This document shows positions 53,001-62,428 of a stretch of DNA of 64,000 bases, piece by piece. The notes beneath the pieces were generated by a model, which saw nothing but the letters and a program-made list of their open reading frames with translations, was not told the origin of the DNA and did not search any database. The position numbers and the translations under genes are program-made. Within the stretch, counting starts at the first letter, position 1. Each line of letters starts with the position of its first letter. This stretch comes from Phycisphaerales bacterium (GTDB taxonomy: Bacteria; Planctomycetota; Phycisphaerae; UBA1845). Location of the stretch: contig JACKHH010000009.1 of assembly GCA_020639095.1 (NCBI GenBank), positions 1-64,000 of the forward strand, given 5' to 3'.

Positions 53001-54926
53001 AAGGCAGGGGCGCGCTTCAGGAATTGGCGGCTTGTTCGCGCACCTCCCAGATCACACGAGATTGTACTCCATGGAATCGAGCACAGCAAGCCGCATTGAT
53101 CATCTCGGCTGGCAGCTTCAAAAGGTGCAGTTGATCTTACGGAATCTCACTGGGCACCGCACCTTCGTAAAATTAGCGACCAAAGGCTATTCCGCCGACG
53201 ATGATGAATGATCCAGCGTTTTATAACCCCATTCACTTCTCAGCACGACCAGGTATTCGCGATTCCCGCAATACTAATGATATTCTCTTCGTCCTCGCTG
53301 ACGACCTCAAACTAACAAATGGCATGGAACACAAGGCGTTTCTGGCCAATCACGAATCGGCCGTGACTACAACCCAAGCCAATAAGGAAACAGAAATTTC
53401 GGGCATGATCTCAGATATCGCAAGTGCCCCGCGATATGCGATTGGTAAGCACCGACGCCAGAATTGTTGTGACAAGGAACGTAAGTAGAGATGACAGAGG
53501 AAGTGGTACAAAGCAAGCAACTTCGCAGATTCACCATTCACATTAGGCTGGAAGGGCACAATTGCCGATGCAGCCAAGATAATAACTAAGGCCCTGGGTA
53601 CTAATGGCAACTTTCCAGTACTGCAATCTGACACCAAGAAGAGCCTTCGTTCTGCATCCCGACCAGACCTGAGCGGATAATGATGCAACGCGTTAGAGTG
53701 AACTCGTTCCGCGCGATGGCTCGCTAAAAACCAACAGGTATGCTAAATCTACTGGAGCGATTCCATAAGGATGCCAGATCAAAACGTGCGTGAAGGAGTC
53801 GGGCGCGATATATTTCGCAGCGTCTGGGTCTGTTCACATAATCGATGGGTCGTATTGGGCCGCAGCCGATGCTTACAAGGGTGACTCCCAGCACGAGCAT
53901 CCATCCGCCTACTATGCCGAACTTCGCGCTGCTGTCGCAATGCTGGGCCTTACGGAATTACGGTTCGCATAAAACATGCCGTGGTACAGAGTACTGGCCA
54001 GATAAACTGATCAGTGACAAGAACAAGAAAGGCGGCACAAAAGGTATGCATTTGTCTGGCCACCTTGATTGGTGGAGTCGGTCAAGTCTGTACAGGCACC
54101 GTTGCTTGGCGTCGGTCCGGGCCAAACTGATATTTTTGACGTGGCTATCCAGCTTGCCGGGACGTTGGGGGCAGCAATTGGTCGAGAGTGGTTGCGGGAT
54201 TTGGGGCTCGACCTTCGACAGCTCTGGGCGACTCGCGCGCAATGAGGTAAGCTATCGCCCAGTCGATTCCGGGGAACTCGGAATGACAATCTCAAAGTGA
54301 CGTTCGGGTCACAGCACTGGGCGGCAGCTGCTGGAACCATCTACAGGTGGACGCTTCGATAATCTTGATCGCTATCTACCTGCATCGCGATTGAAATCGC
54401 CTCGTGGAGTTTCTGGAAGTCCACCATCGGCAGCTCCGGACCGACCTGAGCGAGACGTCGAACCTGGCGCCAGAAGAGTTGGAGCCGAGGACGATAATGC
54501 GATACGATATCCGATTCCTTCGGACGATTGGACCATCCCACTGATCCAAGGCCAATCATAGCCGCATCGGAGAGAACTTTGACCAACTGATGAGGGAATC
54601 CGCAATCCAGGTCGGTAAACCCTGTGCTGCTCTCCCTCCTACGCCTCGCGATCGCATCCGCACAAGAAATGCTTAGCCGCAGGCATATTGCAAGAGAGCT
54701 TTCAGCATTTGGTGGCACCAATTCGAATTGATGCGGGTTTTGGAAGATCCGGAAAACAACCAGCCATGGCATCGGGATTGCTGGGAAGATATTCGACATG
54801 CATCAGGAAGACGCGAAACAATTGGTGTAACACAGCTGACCCCATCCGTGAGCCTCATGGATTTTCGGGACGACAATAGCCGACGTTTCAGGTAGTTTTG
54901 AGCTGATATCCATTTGGGGGTCGTCA

Positions 54927-56020
54927 TGAAGTATATGGGCTCTAAACGTGCCATGTTGTGTGAATGGATTGGGAGACTCAGTCTGATCTGCGCAAAAACA
55001 AGATAGATTCGTTGATCTGTTTACTGGCCTGCGTCCGTCGCTTGGTTCGTCGCTGAAAGATCCACCCAAGTAATCACCAAGTAACAGATTCAAGAATATG
55101 TGCGGTATTGGCACGCAGTGTGCTAGATCGTGCTGTCAGGATGTCGACTCGTCCCGCATAGTAGAGACTTATTGGCACGCTAGAATCACAACTTGGACGT
55201 AGTACGCTGCGGCGGCCATGAAAGTGTCGAAGATTCTAGCGTTGATGATGCATTGCTGTCCAGTCGAAAACTCCCCAGTGCAACGCGACGAGGTCTCTGG
55301 CGAAAATGTGGCGTCTTCTGTATGAGGATATTACTTTCTCCGCCAGGCAGTGGATCCTAGATAAACTGGGTGATCCAACGTACCGCCCTCGCGGCCCCGC
55401 ACGTTGGCTCTGCACACAGCCGCGTTGATCATCGCAGCCAGCAAATGCTGCCGCACCTGGCCATACAGCTCAACCATTTGGTGCCAGTCGGCTGGTCGAT
55501 TTCTTCAAGAGGCATGGACGAAGGATATTGTCGAGCAGGTTCACGCATCGCCATTGCTGCTTTGTTCCAAGTACGCAAAGGTGAAAGTAATTGCGAGAGC
55601 TGCAGACGCCGTTAGAGCGGCCAGCTACCTATCTGATGGACTTGGTATCATCGACCCTATTCGGGAGTTCACTACAGCCGGTTCTACCATGTACTAGAGA
55701 CACTGGTCGGGATCGTAGCGAGGTATCGGGTACAGGACGATATCCACCACCTGCGGGAAAGGCCTGTCAGTTCAGCAAAAACATCCGTTTATCGCATTAG
55801 ATTTCTTCCGACGACTAGCAAACGTTGGCTGCACCGTTATTGTGACATTCCTGCCCACGACCGCAGCAATGGGCTTCGTGGGCAAGTGACGACCCTAAGC
55901 CATTTTGCAATTGATCGCCGACTCGTTAAAAGTCGATTTAGTACTCTAGGCGGAAACGGTCGCAATCGATCTGCCCGGCACGATCAAAAGGAAATGATGC
56001 TACTGCTGAAGCCGAAATGA
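54927..56020 (+). pseudogene. D12-class DNA adenine methyltransferase, frame-disrupted
   Basis: A full-length D12 (Dam-type) N6-adenine methyltransferase is recoverable: start MKYMGSKRAMLLNGLG (54927, GGGGG upstream); RFVDLFTG (55005-55028) with the SAM motif continuing one frame over as ASVAWFVAE; QEYA/VLARSVLDRAV near 55100; the catalytic DPPY region as ID followed by YSGVHYSRFYHVLETLVG (55658 on), where a C-run seems shortened; and the C-terminal FPAHDRSNGLRG...SRFSTLGGNG...EMMLLLKPK with stop at 56018-56020. There is also an in-frame TGA at 54981-54983. Errors are mostly one- or two-base indels while motifs are intact. Confidence 0.8.
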
Positions 56021-56160
56021 CACAATCATGGCTACCAGGACGTCATCAGACCTGACGCAGTTGAAGTGGACCGGCACCGCACGCCGAAACAGACCGCATT
56101 CGCTTGCGTCGACATATTCGGGGACACCTGTACGACGTTTCTTTACGACACAACACCTGC

Positions 56161-58257
56161 TCACACGAACACCCGCTTGCTGTAGACCGCCCATTCGAGC
56201 GCTAGGACCGCGATGGCTGCTAGTAGAATCCATGGCCAGACGGGCTTGTTGACGCGTTGGACCTCGCCGGATGCGGTGAGTTGTTTGCCGGAGAGCGTGA
56301 GCTTTTGCCGCGGCGCGATGTCGCTTTCGCCGGCGCTGTAGAGGTTCACGGCGAAGCGGTCGCGGCCCTCGATGCCGGGCTTCGCGGTGTAGACGCCGAC
56401 GCGCCGCGTGCGCGCGTAATTGACATTGGCAAAACCGGCGGCCTGGATGTGATCCGACTCGCCGTCCGGACGGCGCACGGCAATCTCCTGCGTGCCTTCG
56501 AGCACGGGGAATTGAATCGGCTCGCCGGGGCGGATGTTGCGCATGCCCGTCGGCGAGAGGCTACCCGCGAGATACTGGATCGCGTTCGACAGAAACACCG
56601 GGAAGTGCGGTTTGATCACCCAGTCGGTGTTGAGCATCGGCTGGCCTGTGATCTCGTCCTCTGCAATGATCCCGAACGCACAAATGAGATACTGCCGCCC
56701 ATCGCGCGCCAGGTACGCGAGCACCGGCGACGTCTCGCCCTCGATTAACTTCTCAGCGTCAGTCGGCAGCGTCAGTTCCGACCATTGAAACACCTGGATA
56801 TTGTCCACCGCGACGTAGCGCAGAATCGGATGCGATTCGTCCCAGTTGAAGAGAATCTCGTTGGAAATCGTCTTGCCCGACGAAACGCCTTCGATGTCCG
56901 GTACGCCGCCCATGAAGATGTAGTTGCCCGGCGGCAAACGCTTGGTGCTGTAGTTCTCGAAGATGACCACATCCCACTTGGAGCGACCGGCTTCGGTGAG
57001 GTCGTCGTCCGACGCGTTCTCAAAAGCAGCCGGGGTCATCTGCTCGACGTCGACACTCAGCGCATCGAGCGCGCGTTCGAGGAAAACATCGCCCGCAGCC
57101 ACAAGCAACACCGACACGCTGCGTGGCGGCTGAACGATCGTCCACGCAACGTTGTCCGCAGCCAGCGCGTCGGGCACGTTCAAACGCACCTCGACCACGC
57201 CACCGCCTTCATACTCGACCTCGTCGAACGCAACCGACGCGACGCTGCCGATCGGCGGGCCCGCGGACATGATGCTGCGCCCGCCCGCGCTGGTATCAGC
57301 CGTCCCGTCTTCCGGAGCGATTCCGCTGGAATCGGCATCGACCTCCGCATCCGCAGCGCGCAAACCTGGCTGAAGCACCATCGTCTGCACGTCGACGTTT
57401 TCGTCGTTGATGTAGAGCGTCGCGTCGCAGGTCACCGGATCGGGCCCGAAGTTGCGCACCATCGCGAAGACTTCGAGCATCGCGGGCCGCTCGTAGTTCC
57501 GCCGCGCGTCCATCGACAGGATCGCGACGTTGTCGCTGCGTTCGCCCACGCTGATGACCTGCATGTCGTCCGTCGGCAGCCGCTTCACCGTGAGTTTCGT
57601 CGCGTCGGCAATGTTGCCGTCCGAGAGAATCGCGACGCGCACCGGACCAGTCAGCCCCTGGGCGGTCGGGTCCTGCCCGGGCGTCTCACCACCAATCACT
57701 TGATTCTGCATGTACGCTTCCGCAAGCGTGACGGCTTCCGACAATGTCGTCACGCTTTCGGTGGCTGCGATCTCGTCGATGCGCCGTTTGAGTACATTCT
57801 TGTCCGTCTCGAACGAACTCGCGATCGTTGCGCGGTCGCTGAAGCCGATGACCATTGCACGGGCGCCGTCGGCAAGGTTGTCGATCTCGGTCTTGGCTTG
57901 ATCCTTGGCGATCTGAAGCCGCGACATGCCGCCCTCCTCCTCCACCTCCATCGATGCCGACTGATCGATCAGCAGGATCAGCGAATCCTTCTGCGATTCC
58001 TTGGCGTCGATTACCGGTTTCCCTAACGCAAACGCAGCCAGCAGCAGCACGAGCAATTGCAACCAGAGCAACAGGTTGTTCTTGATCCGCTGGAACGGCG
58101 CGTTGACCTGAAGGTCCTCGACCGCCCGCTTCCAGAGCAGCGTCGATGAGACCTTGAGCGGCTGGCGGCGCAGCTTGAGAAAATACAGCGCCACCAAGGG
58201 AGGCACGGTAAGCCCCGCAGCAAGCGCAATCGGACCCCAGCCGGAGAGAAAGGTCAT
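56161..58257 (-). CDS. BatA/VWA domain membrane protein
   Basis: A 698-residue membrane protein. An N-terminal BatA-type segment has two helices (LTVPPLVALYFL ~17-28 and LLLWLQLLVLLLAAFALG ~62-79). The von Willebrand factor A domain follows, with MIDAS motif DQSAS (~94-98), TLSEAVTLAEAY and LSDGNIADA. A long periplasmic beta-rich region includes a glutamine-amidotransferase-like fold stretch (IFENYSTKRLPPGNYIFMGG), and a final anchor WPWILLAAIAVLALEWAVY ends the protein. It is the third gene of a MoxR-DUF58-VWA operon. Such systems are thought to act as chaperones for envelope or metalloprotein complexes; the target here is unknown. Confidence 0.85.
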   Translation of the reverse strand: MTFLSGWGPIALAAGLTVPPLVALYFLKLRRQPLKVSSTLLWKRAVEDLQVNAPFQRIKNNLLLWLQLLVLLLAAFALGKPVIDAKESQKDSLILLIDQSASMEVEEEGGMSRLQIAKDQAKTEIDNLADGARAMVIGFSDRATIASSFETDKNVLKRRIDEIAATESVTTLSEAVTLAEAYMQNQVIGGETPGQDPTAQGLTGPVRVAILSDGNIADATKLTVKRLPTDDMQVISVGERSDNVAILSMDARRNYERPAMLEVFAMVRNFGPDPVTCDATLYINDENVDVQTMVLQPGLRAADAEVDADSSGIAPEDGTADTSAGGRSIMSAGPPIGSVASVAFDEVEYEGGGVVEVRLNVPDALAADNVAWTIVQPPRSVSVLLVAAGDVFLERALDALSVDVEQMTPAAFENASDDDLTEAGRSKWDVVIFENYSTKRLPPGNYIFMGGVPDIEGVSSGKTISNEILFNWDESHPILRYVAVDNIQVFQWSELTLPTDAEKLIEGETSPVLAYLARDGRQYLICAFGIIAEDEITGQPMLNTDWVIKPHFPVFLSNAIQYLAGSLSPTGMRNIRPGEPIQFPVLEGTQEIAVRRPDGESDHIQAAGFANVNYARTRRVGVYTAKPGIEGRDRFAVNLYSAGESDIAPRQKLTLSGKQLTASGEVQRVNKPVWPWILLAAIAVLALEWAVYSKRVFV

Positions 58258-58373
58258 AGCCCGCCGACGCCTCGCGTGAGGGGGATCGGAGATTGAAGAT
58301 CAAAGATCAAAGATCGGGGTTTCAAGGTCAAAGGTCCAAAGCCAAAGATCGAAAGTCAACGTGCGATTGCGCA

Positions 58374-58394
58374 TAGGGTCCGCTGTGCGGACCA
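58374..58394 (+). repeat. Repeat family C copy (GGGTCCGCTGTGCGGACC)
   Basis: Palindromic repeat TAGGGTCCGCTGTGCGGACC. An inverted copy lies at 58437-58458, together flanking 42 bp. The interval before it (58286-58358) consists of AAGATCA / AAGGTCA word repeats. Confidence 0.85.
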
Positions 58395-58436
58395 CCGTAA
58401 ACGGCTGTGCTCAATTTGCGGCTCAATCCTCTGTCC

Positions 58437-58458
58437 TGGTCCGCACAGCGGACCCTAC
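58437..58458 (-). repeat. Repeat family C inverted copy, contains DUF58 stop codon
   Basis: Read on the minus strand the repeat begins with TAG, the stop codon of the DUF58 gene (58455-58457), followed by GGTCCGCTGTGCGGACC. The gene therefore ends exactly at the repeat boundary. Confidence 0.85.
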
Positions 58459-59354
58459 TTCAGCAGTCCGCGCCTTCTCAAGTAGCCCATCACGATCTGA
58501 TCGAACGGCACCTGCGTGTTTGCCAGTGCATACGTCATGCCTCGCCTGGTACAGAACGATTGCAGCTCCGCGCAGTACGCCTGCAAGTTGTGCTTGTAGC
58601 GGTTGATCAGGGCCCGGCTTATGCTGACCTCGGCGATGTCGTCGTCCTCCACATCCGTCAGCCGGAGTTCGCCGGTGAGCTGCGGATCGATCTCCTCGGG
58701 CGCGAGCACCTGGATGCAATAGATGTCGAACTTCCGCCCGAGCAGCATACGCAGGCCGGACTCGTAGCCACCCTTGTCGAAGAAATCGCTGAGCACAAGG
58801 AGGATACCAGCCTGCGCGTGGCGCATGGCGTACTGCTTGCACGCACGCGACAGGTTGCTCACGCCGCCGCACTCGACATTGCCCAGGAAATCAAACACCT
58901 TCGCGATCATCCGCTTGCCGCGCAGGCCCGAAAGCTCATAGTTCAACCCGTCGGCGAAGGCGTAGACACTCACGCGGTCGTTGTTGGATAACCCAATGTA
59001 GGCCAAGGCGGCTGCTATTTGCATGGCGTACCGCGACTTGAGCGGTTTGCCGATGTCCATGCTGCCGGAGATGTCCACCAGCAGGTTGACGTGCAGGTCC
59101 TCCTCTTCGAGGAAGAGCTTCACGAAGAGTCGCTCAAGGCGGGCGTAGATGTTCCAATCGAGAAAACGCAGGTCGTCGCCAATGACGTAGTTGCGATAGT
59201 CGGCGAACTCAACCGACTCGCCCCGCCGCTTGCTCCGCCGCTCCCCGCGCATCTTCCCGTGGAAGATCTTGCGCGAGACGATCTCAAGCCGCTCCAGCCG
59301 GGCAATGAAGTCCGGTTCGAGCAACGCACCCTTGTTGGAATTGGTCGCAGGCAT
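58455..59354 (-). CDS. DUF58 domain protein
   Basis: A 299-residue cytoplasmic protein of the DUF58 family that accompanies MoxR ATPases. Core signature: RRGESVEFADYRNYVIGDDLRFLDWNIYARLERLFVKLFLEEED, followed by a VWA-like part with LLVDISGSMDIG (MIDAS-type DxSxS) and LLVLSDFFD. ATG 59354 (MPATNSNKG) is preferred; the frame extends upstream into a region containing an inverted family B repeat and is not conserved-looking there. It lies 186 bp after moxR on the same strand, that interval being occupied by two family B repeats. Confidence 0.9.
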   Translation of the reverse strand: MPATNSNKGALLEPDFIARLERLEIVSRKIFHGKMRGERRSKRRGESVEFADYRNYVIGDDLRFLDWNIYARLERLFVKLFLEEEDLHVNLLVDISGSMDIGKPLKSRYAMQIAAALAYIGLSNNDRVSVYAFADGLNYELSGLRGKRMIAKVFDFLGNVECGGVSNLSRACKQYAMRHAQAGILLVLSDFFDKGGYESGLRMLLGRKFDIYCIQVLAPEEIDPQLTGELRLTDVEDDDIAEVSISRALINRYKHNLQAYCAELQSFCTRRGMTYALANTQVPFDQIVMGYLRRRGLLK

Positions 59355-59389
59355 ACCTTGGAAATTCGTGTCCCATCGAGCGCCGTTGT

Positions 59390-59414
59390 CCGAGCCGCGA
59401 CTGTCAGGGAGCGG
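59390..59414 (-). repeat. Repeat family B, inverted copy
   Basis: Complement of the family B repeat with T-to-G and related changes (CCGAGCCGCGACTGTCAGGG). It faces the copy at 59506-59530 across ~90 bp in the moxR-DUF58 interval. Confidence 0.8.
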
Positions 59415-59505
59415 ACATTCAACGACGCAGCTTCGTCTTGTCAAACCTTTGAGCGGACTCAGACTGCTCCGCGTTGCTCGCGTCAATGTTGCCCCTTGGA
59501 TAACT

Positions 59506-59530
59506 CCGCTCCCTTACAGTCGCGGCTCGG
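59506..59530 (+). repeat. Repeat family B copy after moxR
   Basis: Copy with core CTTACAGTCGCGGCTCGG, identical to the copies at 2451 and 2557 about 57 kb away. It lies 11 bp beyond the moxR stop. Confidence 0.85.
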
Positions 59531-59540
59531 ATTTGGACTC

Positions 59541-60560
59541 CTACGCCGCGGCTTCTGCCATTGTTGGGGTTTTATCGATAATCTCGCGGATCACGTCGTC
59601 GACGTCGATGCCCTCTGCCTCCCCTTCGAAGTTGAGCAGCACGCGGTGTCGCAGCGCGGGAATCGCCACCTTCTGCACGTCGGAGAAGCTCGCGTTGTAG
59701 CGCCCGTCGAGCATGGCGCTGAGCTTGGCCGCCAGCGTCAGCGCCTGCGCCGCGCGCGGCGACGCGCCCCAGCGCACGTACTTGTTGGTGGCTTCGATCG
59801 CGAACCGGCCATTGGGGTGCGTGGCCATACTCACGCGAATCGCGTAATCCTGCACGTGCGGCGCCATCAGTATCCGCCGCACCAGATTCTGCGACCCGCG
59901 AATCTCCGCACCGGTCATCACCGGTTTGATCTCCGGTTTGTAGCCGGTGGTCGTGCGATCGAGAATCGTCTTGAGTTCGTCGCGCGAGGAATACTGCACG
60001 ACCAGCTTGAACAGGAAGCGGTCGAGCTGCGCTTCGGGCAACGGGTAGGTGCCCTCCTGCTCGATGGGGTTTTGCGTGGCGAGGACGAAGAACGGCTCGT
60101 CGAGTTTGTAGTGCGTACCGCCCGCGGTGATGGAATGCTCCTGCATGGCTTCGAGCATCGCGGACTGCGTCTTGGGCGTCGCGCGGTTGATTTCGTCCGC
60201 GAGGATGATCTGCGCGAAGAGCGGGCCCTTCTGGAATTCAAAGTGTCGCCGACCGGTGTCCGGGTCCTCGACGATCACGTTCGTGCCGATGATGTCCGCG
60301 GGCATCAGGTCGGGCGTGAACTGGATCCGGGAAAACTCCAGGTTCACCGCCTCCGCCAGCGAGCGCACCAGATACGTTTTTCCCAACCCGGGCACGCCTT
60401 CGAGCAGCACGTTGCCGCCGACGAACAGGCAGGTGAGCACGCCCTCGACGATTTCATCGTGCCCCACGATGGCTTTGCCGATCTCGGCGCGGAGCGACTT
60501 GAACTTCTCGCAGAATTCTTGCGTGGCTTTCTCGACTGCCGGGTCCACCGTCGTGGCCAT
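59541..60560 (-). CDS. MoxR family AAA+ ATPase
   Basis: A 339-residue AAA+ ATPase. Walker A GVPGLGKTYL (~residue 53-62), Walker B IILADEINRATPKTQSAMLEAMQE, sensor 1 FFVLATQNPIEQEGTYPLPEAQLDRF, and a C-terminal lid with SPRAAQALTLAAK. MoxR proteins remodel partner complexes together with DUF58 and VWA proteins, which follow directly. GGAG 8 bases before the ATG supports this start. First gene of the minus-strand operon. Confidence 0.93.
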   Translation of the reverse strand: MATTVDPAVEKATQEFCEKFKSLRAEIGKAIVGHDEIVEGVLTCLFVGGNVLLEGVPGLGKTYLVRSLAEAVNLEFSRIQFTPDLMPADIIGTNVIVEDPDTGRRHFEFQKGPLFAQIILADEINRATPKTQSAMLEAMQEHSITAGGTHYKLDEPFFVLATQNPIEQEGTYPLPEAQLDRFLFKLVVQYSSRDELKTILDRTTTGYKPEIKPVMTGAEIRGSQNLVRRILMAPHVQDYAIRVSMATHPNGRFAIEATNKYVRWGASPRAAQALTLAAKLSAMLDGRYNASFSDVQKVAIPALRHRVLLNFEGEAEGIDVDDVIREIIDKTPTMAEAAA

Positions 60561-60878
60561 GGGCGATTCTCCGTGACAGGTCTCAAGATGCGTCCGGTCG
60601 GCAAAGGCACGGGCTGCACCCGCCGCGTCCGATGGTCCGTTTCATTGTAACCGTGATGTCAGCCCCAACAAATCCGCAGGCACGGTTGTCACCATCAATC
60701 CGACGATTTTGCACGATTGGCCTGCGAACGCCCTGACCTGCGCTGCGTCATGGCGGCAATCTCCCCGAAGCTGCCAACCCTTTGCCATTCCATCAGCCGG
60801 GTATACCATCCCTGTGTTGGCTGGAGCCACAAGATTCACACGATACAACTGAATCACCCACTTGAAAGGAGACACACC

Positions 60879-61358
60879 GTGAATCGTTATTTCGTCGCCG
60901 GGCTGTCACTCTTCGGTTTCGTCGCCTTGGTGTTTGCCGCAACGCTGTCACTCAACGCACCGACCGCCCAAGCCCACTGCCAGGTACCCTGCGGGATCTA
61001 CGATGACGCGGCGCGGATCGCACACATGCGCGAGGACGCGACCACGATAGAGAAAGCAGACAAGCTCATCAACGAGCTGGCGGGCAAAGCCGACGCCCTG
61101 TCGCTCAACCAAGCCACCCGCTGGATCAACACCAAGGAAGCCCACGCGAGCAACATCATCGATACCGTGTCTACGTACTTCCTCACGCAAAAGGTCAAAC
61201 CGGTCGCCAAGGGCGCGGACGGCTACGATTCGTACCTCGCGACGCTCGCGGACCATCACGCGGTGATGACCGCAGCCATGAAGTGCAAGCAAACGGTAGA
61301 CGCGTCAAACGTGGAAGCGCTGAAGAAGGCGATTGACGGGCTGGCGACGCACTACTAG
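60879..61358 (+). CDS. sodN: Nickel superoxide dismutase with N-terminal signal peptide
   Basis: A 159-residue precursor. Residues 1-32 form a typical signal peptide (NRYFVAGLSLFGFVALVFAATLSLNAPTAQA), followed by the mature N-terminus H33-C34-QVP-C38-GIY, the Ni-hook motif HCxxPCGxY in which His, both Cys and the new amino terminus bind nickel. The rest is the four-helix Ni-SOD fold. GTG 60879 is chosen because AAAGGAGA lies 6 bases upstream. Classical Ni-SODs carry a short leader removed by a dedicated protease (SodX); here cleavage by signal peptidase after AQA would expose the His and also export the enzyme. No sodX gene is adjacent. Confidence 0.92.
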   Translation: MNRYFVAGLSLFGFVALVFAATLSLNAPTAQAHCQVPCGIYDDAARIAHMREDATTIEKADKLINELAGKADALSLNQATRWINTKEAHASNIIDTVSTYFLTQKVKPVAKGADGYDSYLATLADHHAVMTAAMKCKQTVDASNVEALKKAIDGLATHY

Positions 61359-61406
61359 GACCGGCTCTGCTACCTGAAATCACAATCGCCCGCAGTGGCG
61401 AATGCA

Positions 61407-61500
61407 AACCCCTCCCCCTCTGGGGGAGGTTGGGTGGGGGCGAACGGTTATCGCGTTCCGCCCTCCCCCTGCCCCTCCCACAGGGAGGGGAGTTCGGGCA
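61407..61500. repeat. Inverted C/G-rich repeat pair
   Basis: CCCTCCCCCTCTGGGGGAGG at the left (about 61410-61430) and CCCTCCCACAGGGAGGGG at the right (about 61474-61492) in the convergent interval between sodN and the pseudopilin gene. They could form hairpins acting as a two-way terminator; no T-run. Confidence 0.65.
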
Positions 61501-61509
61501 CCACCCTAT

Positions 61510-62349
61510 TCAAAACTCGACCGAGCGGTGCCCGTTCGGCGCGAGTTCCTCGTTGATCTGATCCTGATCGCGGAACTCAACCTCCATCCGCTTGTTGATT
61601 ACGTTGATGCCCTCGCGATGCGGGCCGCGGTAGCGATCGGCTTTCACCTCGACAAGGTCGCGCAGGTACGTCCCGGTGATCGCGCGCTTCTCCAGCCCCT
61701 CGCGGATGATGCTTTGCACGTTGTCGCCGACGCGGCGCACAGGCTGCGGCGACTTGTAGATGCGGCCATCGAGAAACCCGAACTGCTCGCGGGTGATGTC
61801 CCATTGGTACGCAGCCAGTTCTGCCGCAGTCGGCACGCGTCCGTCGAGTTGGTTGGCTGAGGCGGGCCGGTAGCTCATGCGAAACGGTTCCCCCTGGCGA
61901 GGCCAGCCGAGCAGCGCCGACGGGCACGCGAAGACTTTGTCCTCCGAACCCAGATAGGTCGGCATCAGCGCGTTGGGCAGCGACTGCGCCCAGACGCGTT
62001 TCGTATCGGCCGCGTTCAACGGTTTGCGTTTGAAGGGATCGAGTTCGGCATCGTCGACGGCAGCATCACCGAAACCGGGCATGGGGCTGCCATCCAGATC
62101 GACTCCGCCGCCCTGCGTCATGGAGGAAATCACGTAGGGCACGCGCCCGGCATTGTCCACGCCGTAGCTCCACATTGCCGACGCGATCTCACGCAATCGC
62201 GACGTGCAGACGGTCTGCTTGGCTTGCTTGCGCGCCTTCTTGAGCGATGGCAGCAGAATGGCGATCAGCAGGGCGATGATGCTGATAACCACCAGCAACT
62301 CGACCAGCGTGAAGGCTCTGCGGTTTCGGATGGGTGAATTCGGTATCAT
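61510..62349 (-). CDS. Prepilin-like (type II pseudopilin) secreted protein
   Basis: A 279-residue protein with a type IV prepilin N-terminus: basic leader RNRR, then AFTLVELLVVISIIALLIAI, where Glu five residues after the cleavage site is present. ILLPSLKKARKQAKQTVCTSRLREIASAMWSYG is the helix continuation typical of planctomycete pseudopilin G-like proteins. The remaining ~200 residues are a globular domain with CPSALLGWPRQ. The canonical Gly before the Phe is Ala here. Function likely in type II secretion-like fibres or surface display; unassigned. Confidence 0.85.
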   Translation of the reverse strand: MIPNSPIRNRRAFTLVELLVVISIIALLIAILLPSLKKARKQAKQTVCTSRLREIASAMWSYGVDNAGRVPYVISSMTQGGGVDLDGSPMPGFGDAAVDDAELDPFKRKPLNAADTKRVWAQSLPNALMPTYLGSEDKVFACPSALLGWPRQGEPFRMSYRPASANQLDGRVPTAAELAAYQWDITREQFGFLDGRIYKSPQPVRRVGDNVQSIIREGLEKRAITGTYLRDLVEVKADRYRGPHREGINVINKRMEVEFRDQDQINEELAPNGHRSVEF

Positions 62350-62428
62350 CTCCCTCGCCGGGATGATACCATTTTGCGAGCGCTCAAAACAACGGGAAAA
62401 CCCTGTCGATCGTGGTATCCCGCGTCCC

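Larger units (their letters stand above)
51879..56160. other. Lower-GC, indel-rich island with DNA-modification genes
   Basis: About 4.3 kb with visibly lower GC than both flanks and no open frame above ~155 codons, although protein-like sequence is present throughout. Two families can be recovered across frames: a DGQHR-domain protein (from 52084) and a D12-class adenine methyltransferase (54927-56020), listed separately. Other coherent fragments that I cannot assign: WKGTIADAAKIITKALGT (~53550), YYAELRAAVAMLGLTELR (~53910), FDVAIQLAGTLGAAIGREW (~54138) and FGSQHWAAAAGTIYRWTLR (~54305). A 152-codon open frame on the minus strand (54341-54799) is also unassigned. After the methyltransferase a further fragment (DVIRPDAVEVDRHRTPK, ~56040) runs into the VWA gene end. 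Confidence 0.65.

Noticed and set aside
54341..54799. 152-codon minus-strand frame as a named ATPase-type gene
   Set aside because: Fragments such as DLDCGFPHQLVKVL look protein-like, but the opposite strand also reads as plausible protein (LVEFLEVHHRQLRTDL), so strand and family cannot be decided.
54981..54983. In-frame TGA in the D12 methyltransferase as possible stop-codon recoding
   Set aside because: The same gene also needs several indels, and all other genes here end normally at TGA, so error or damage is simpler than recoding.
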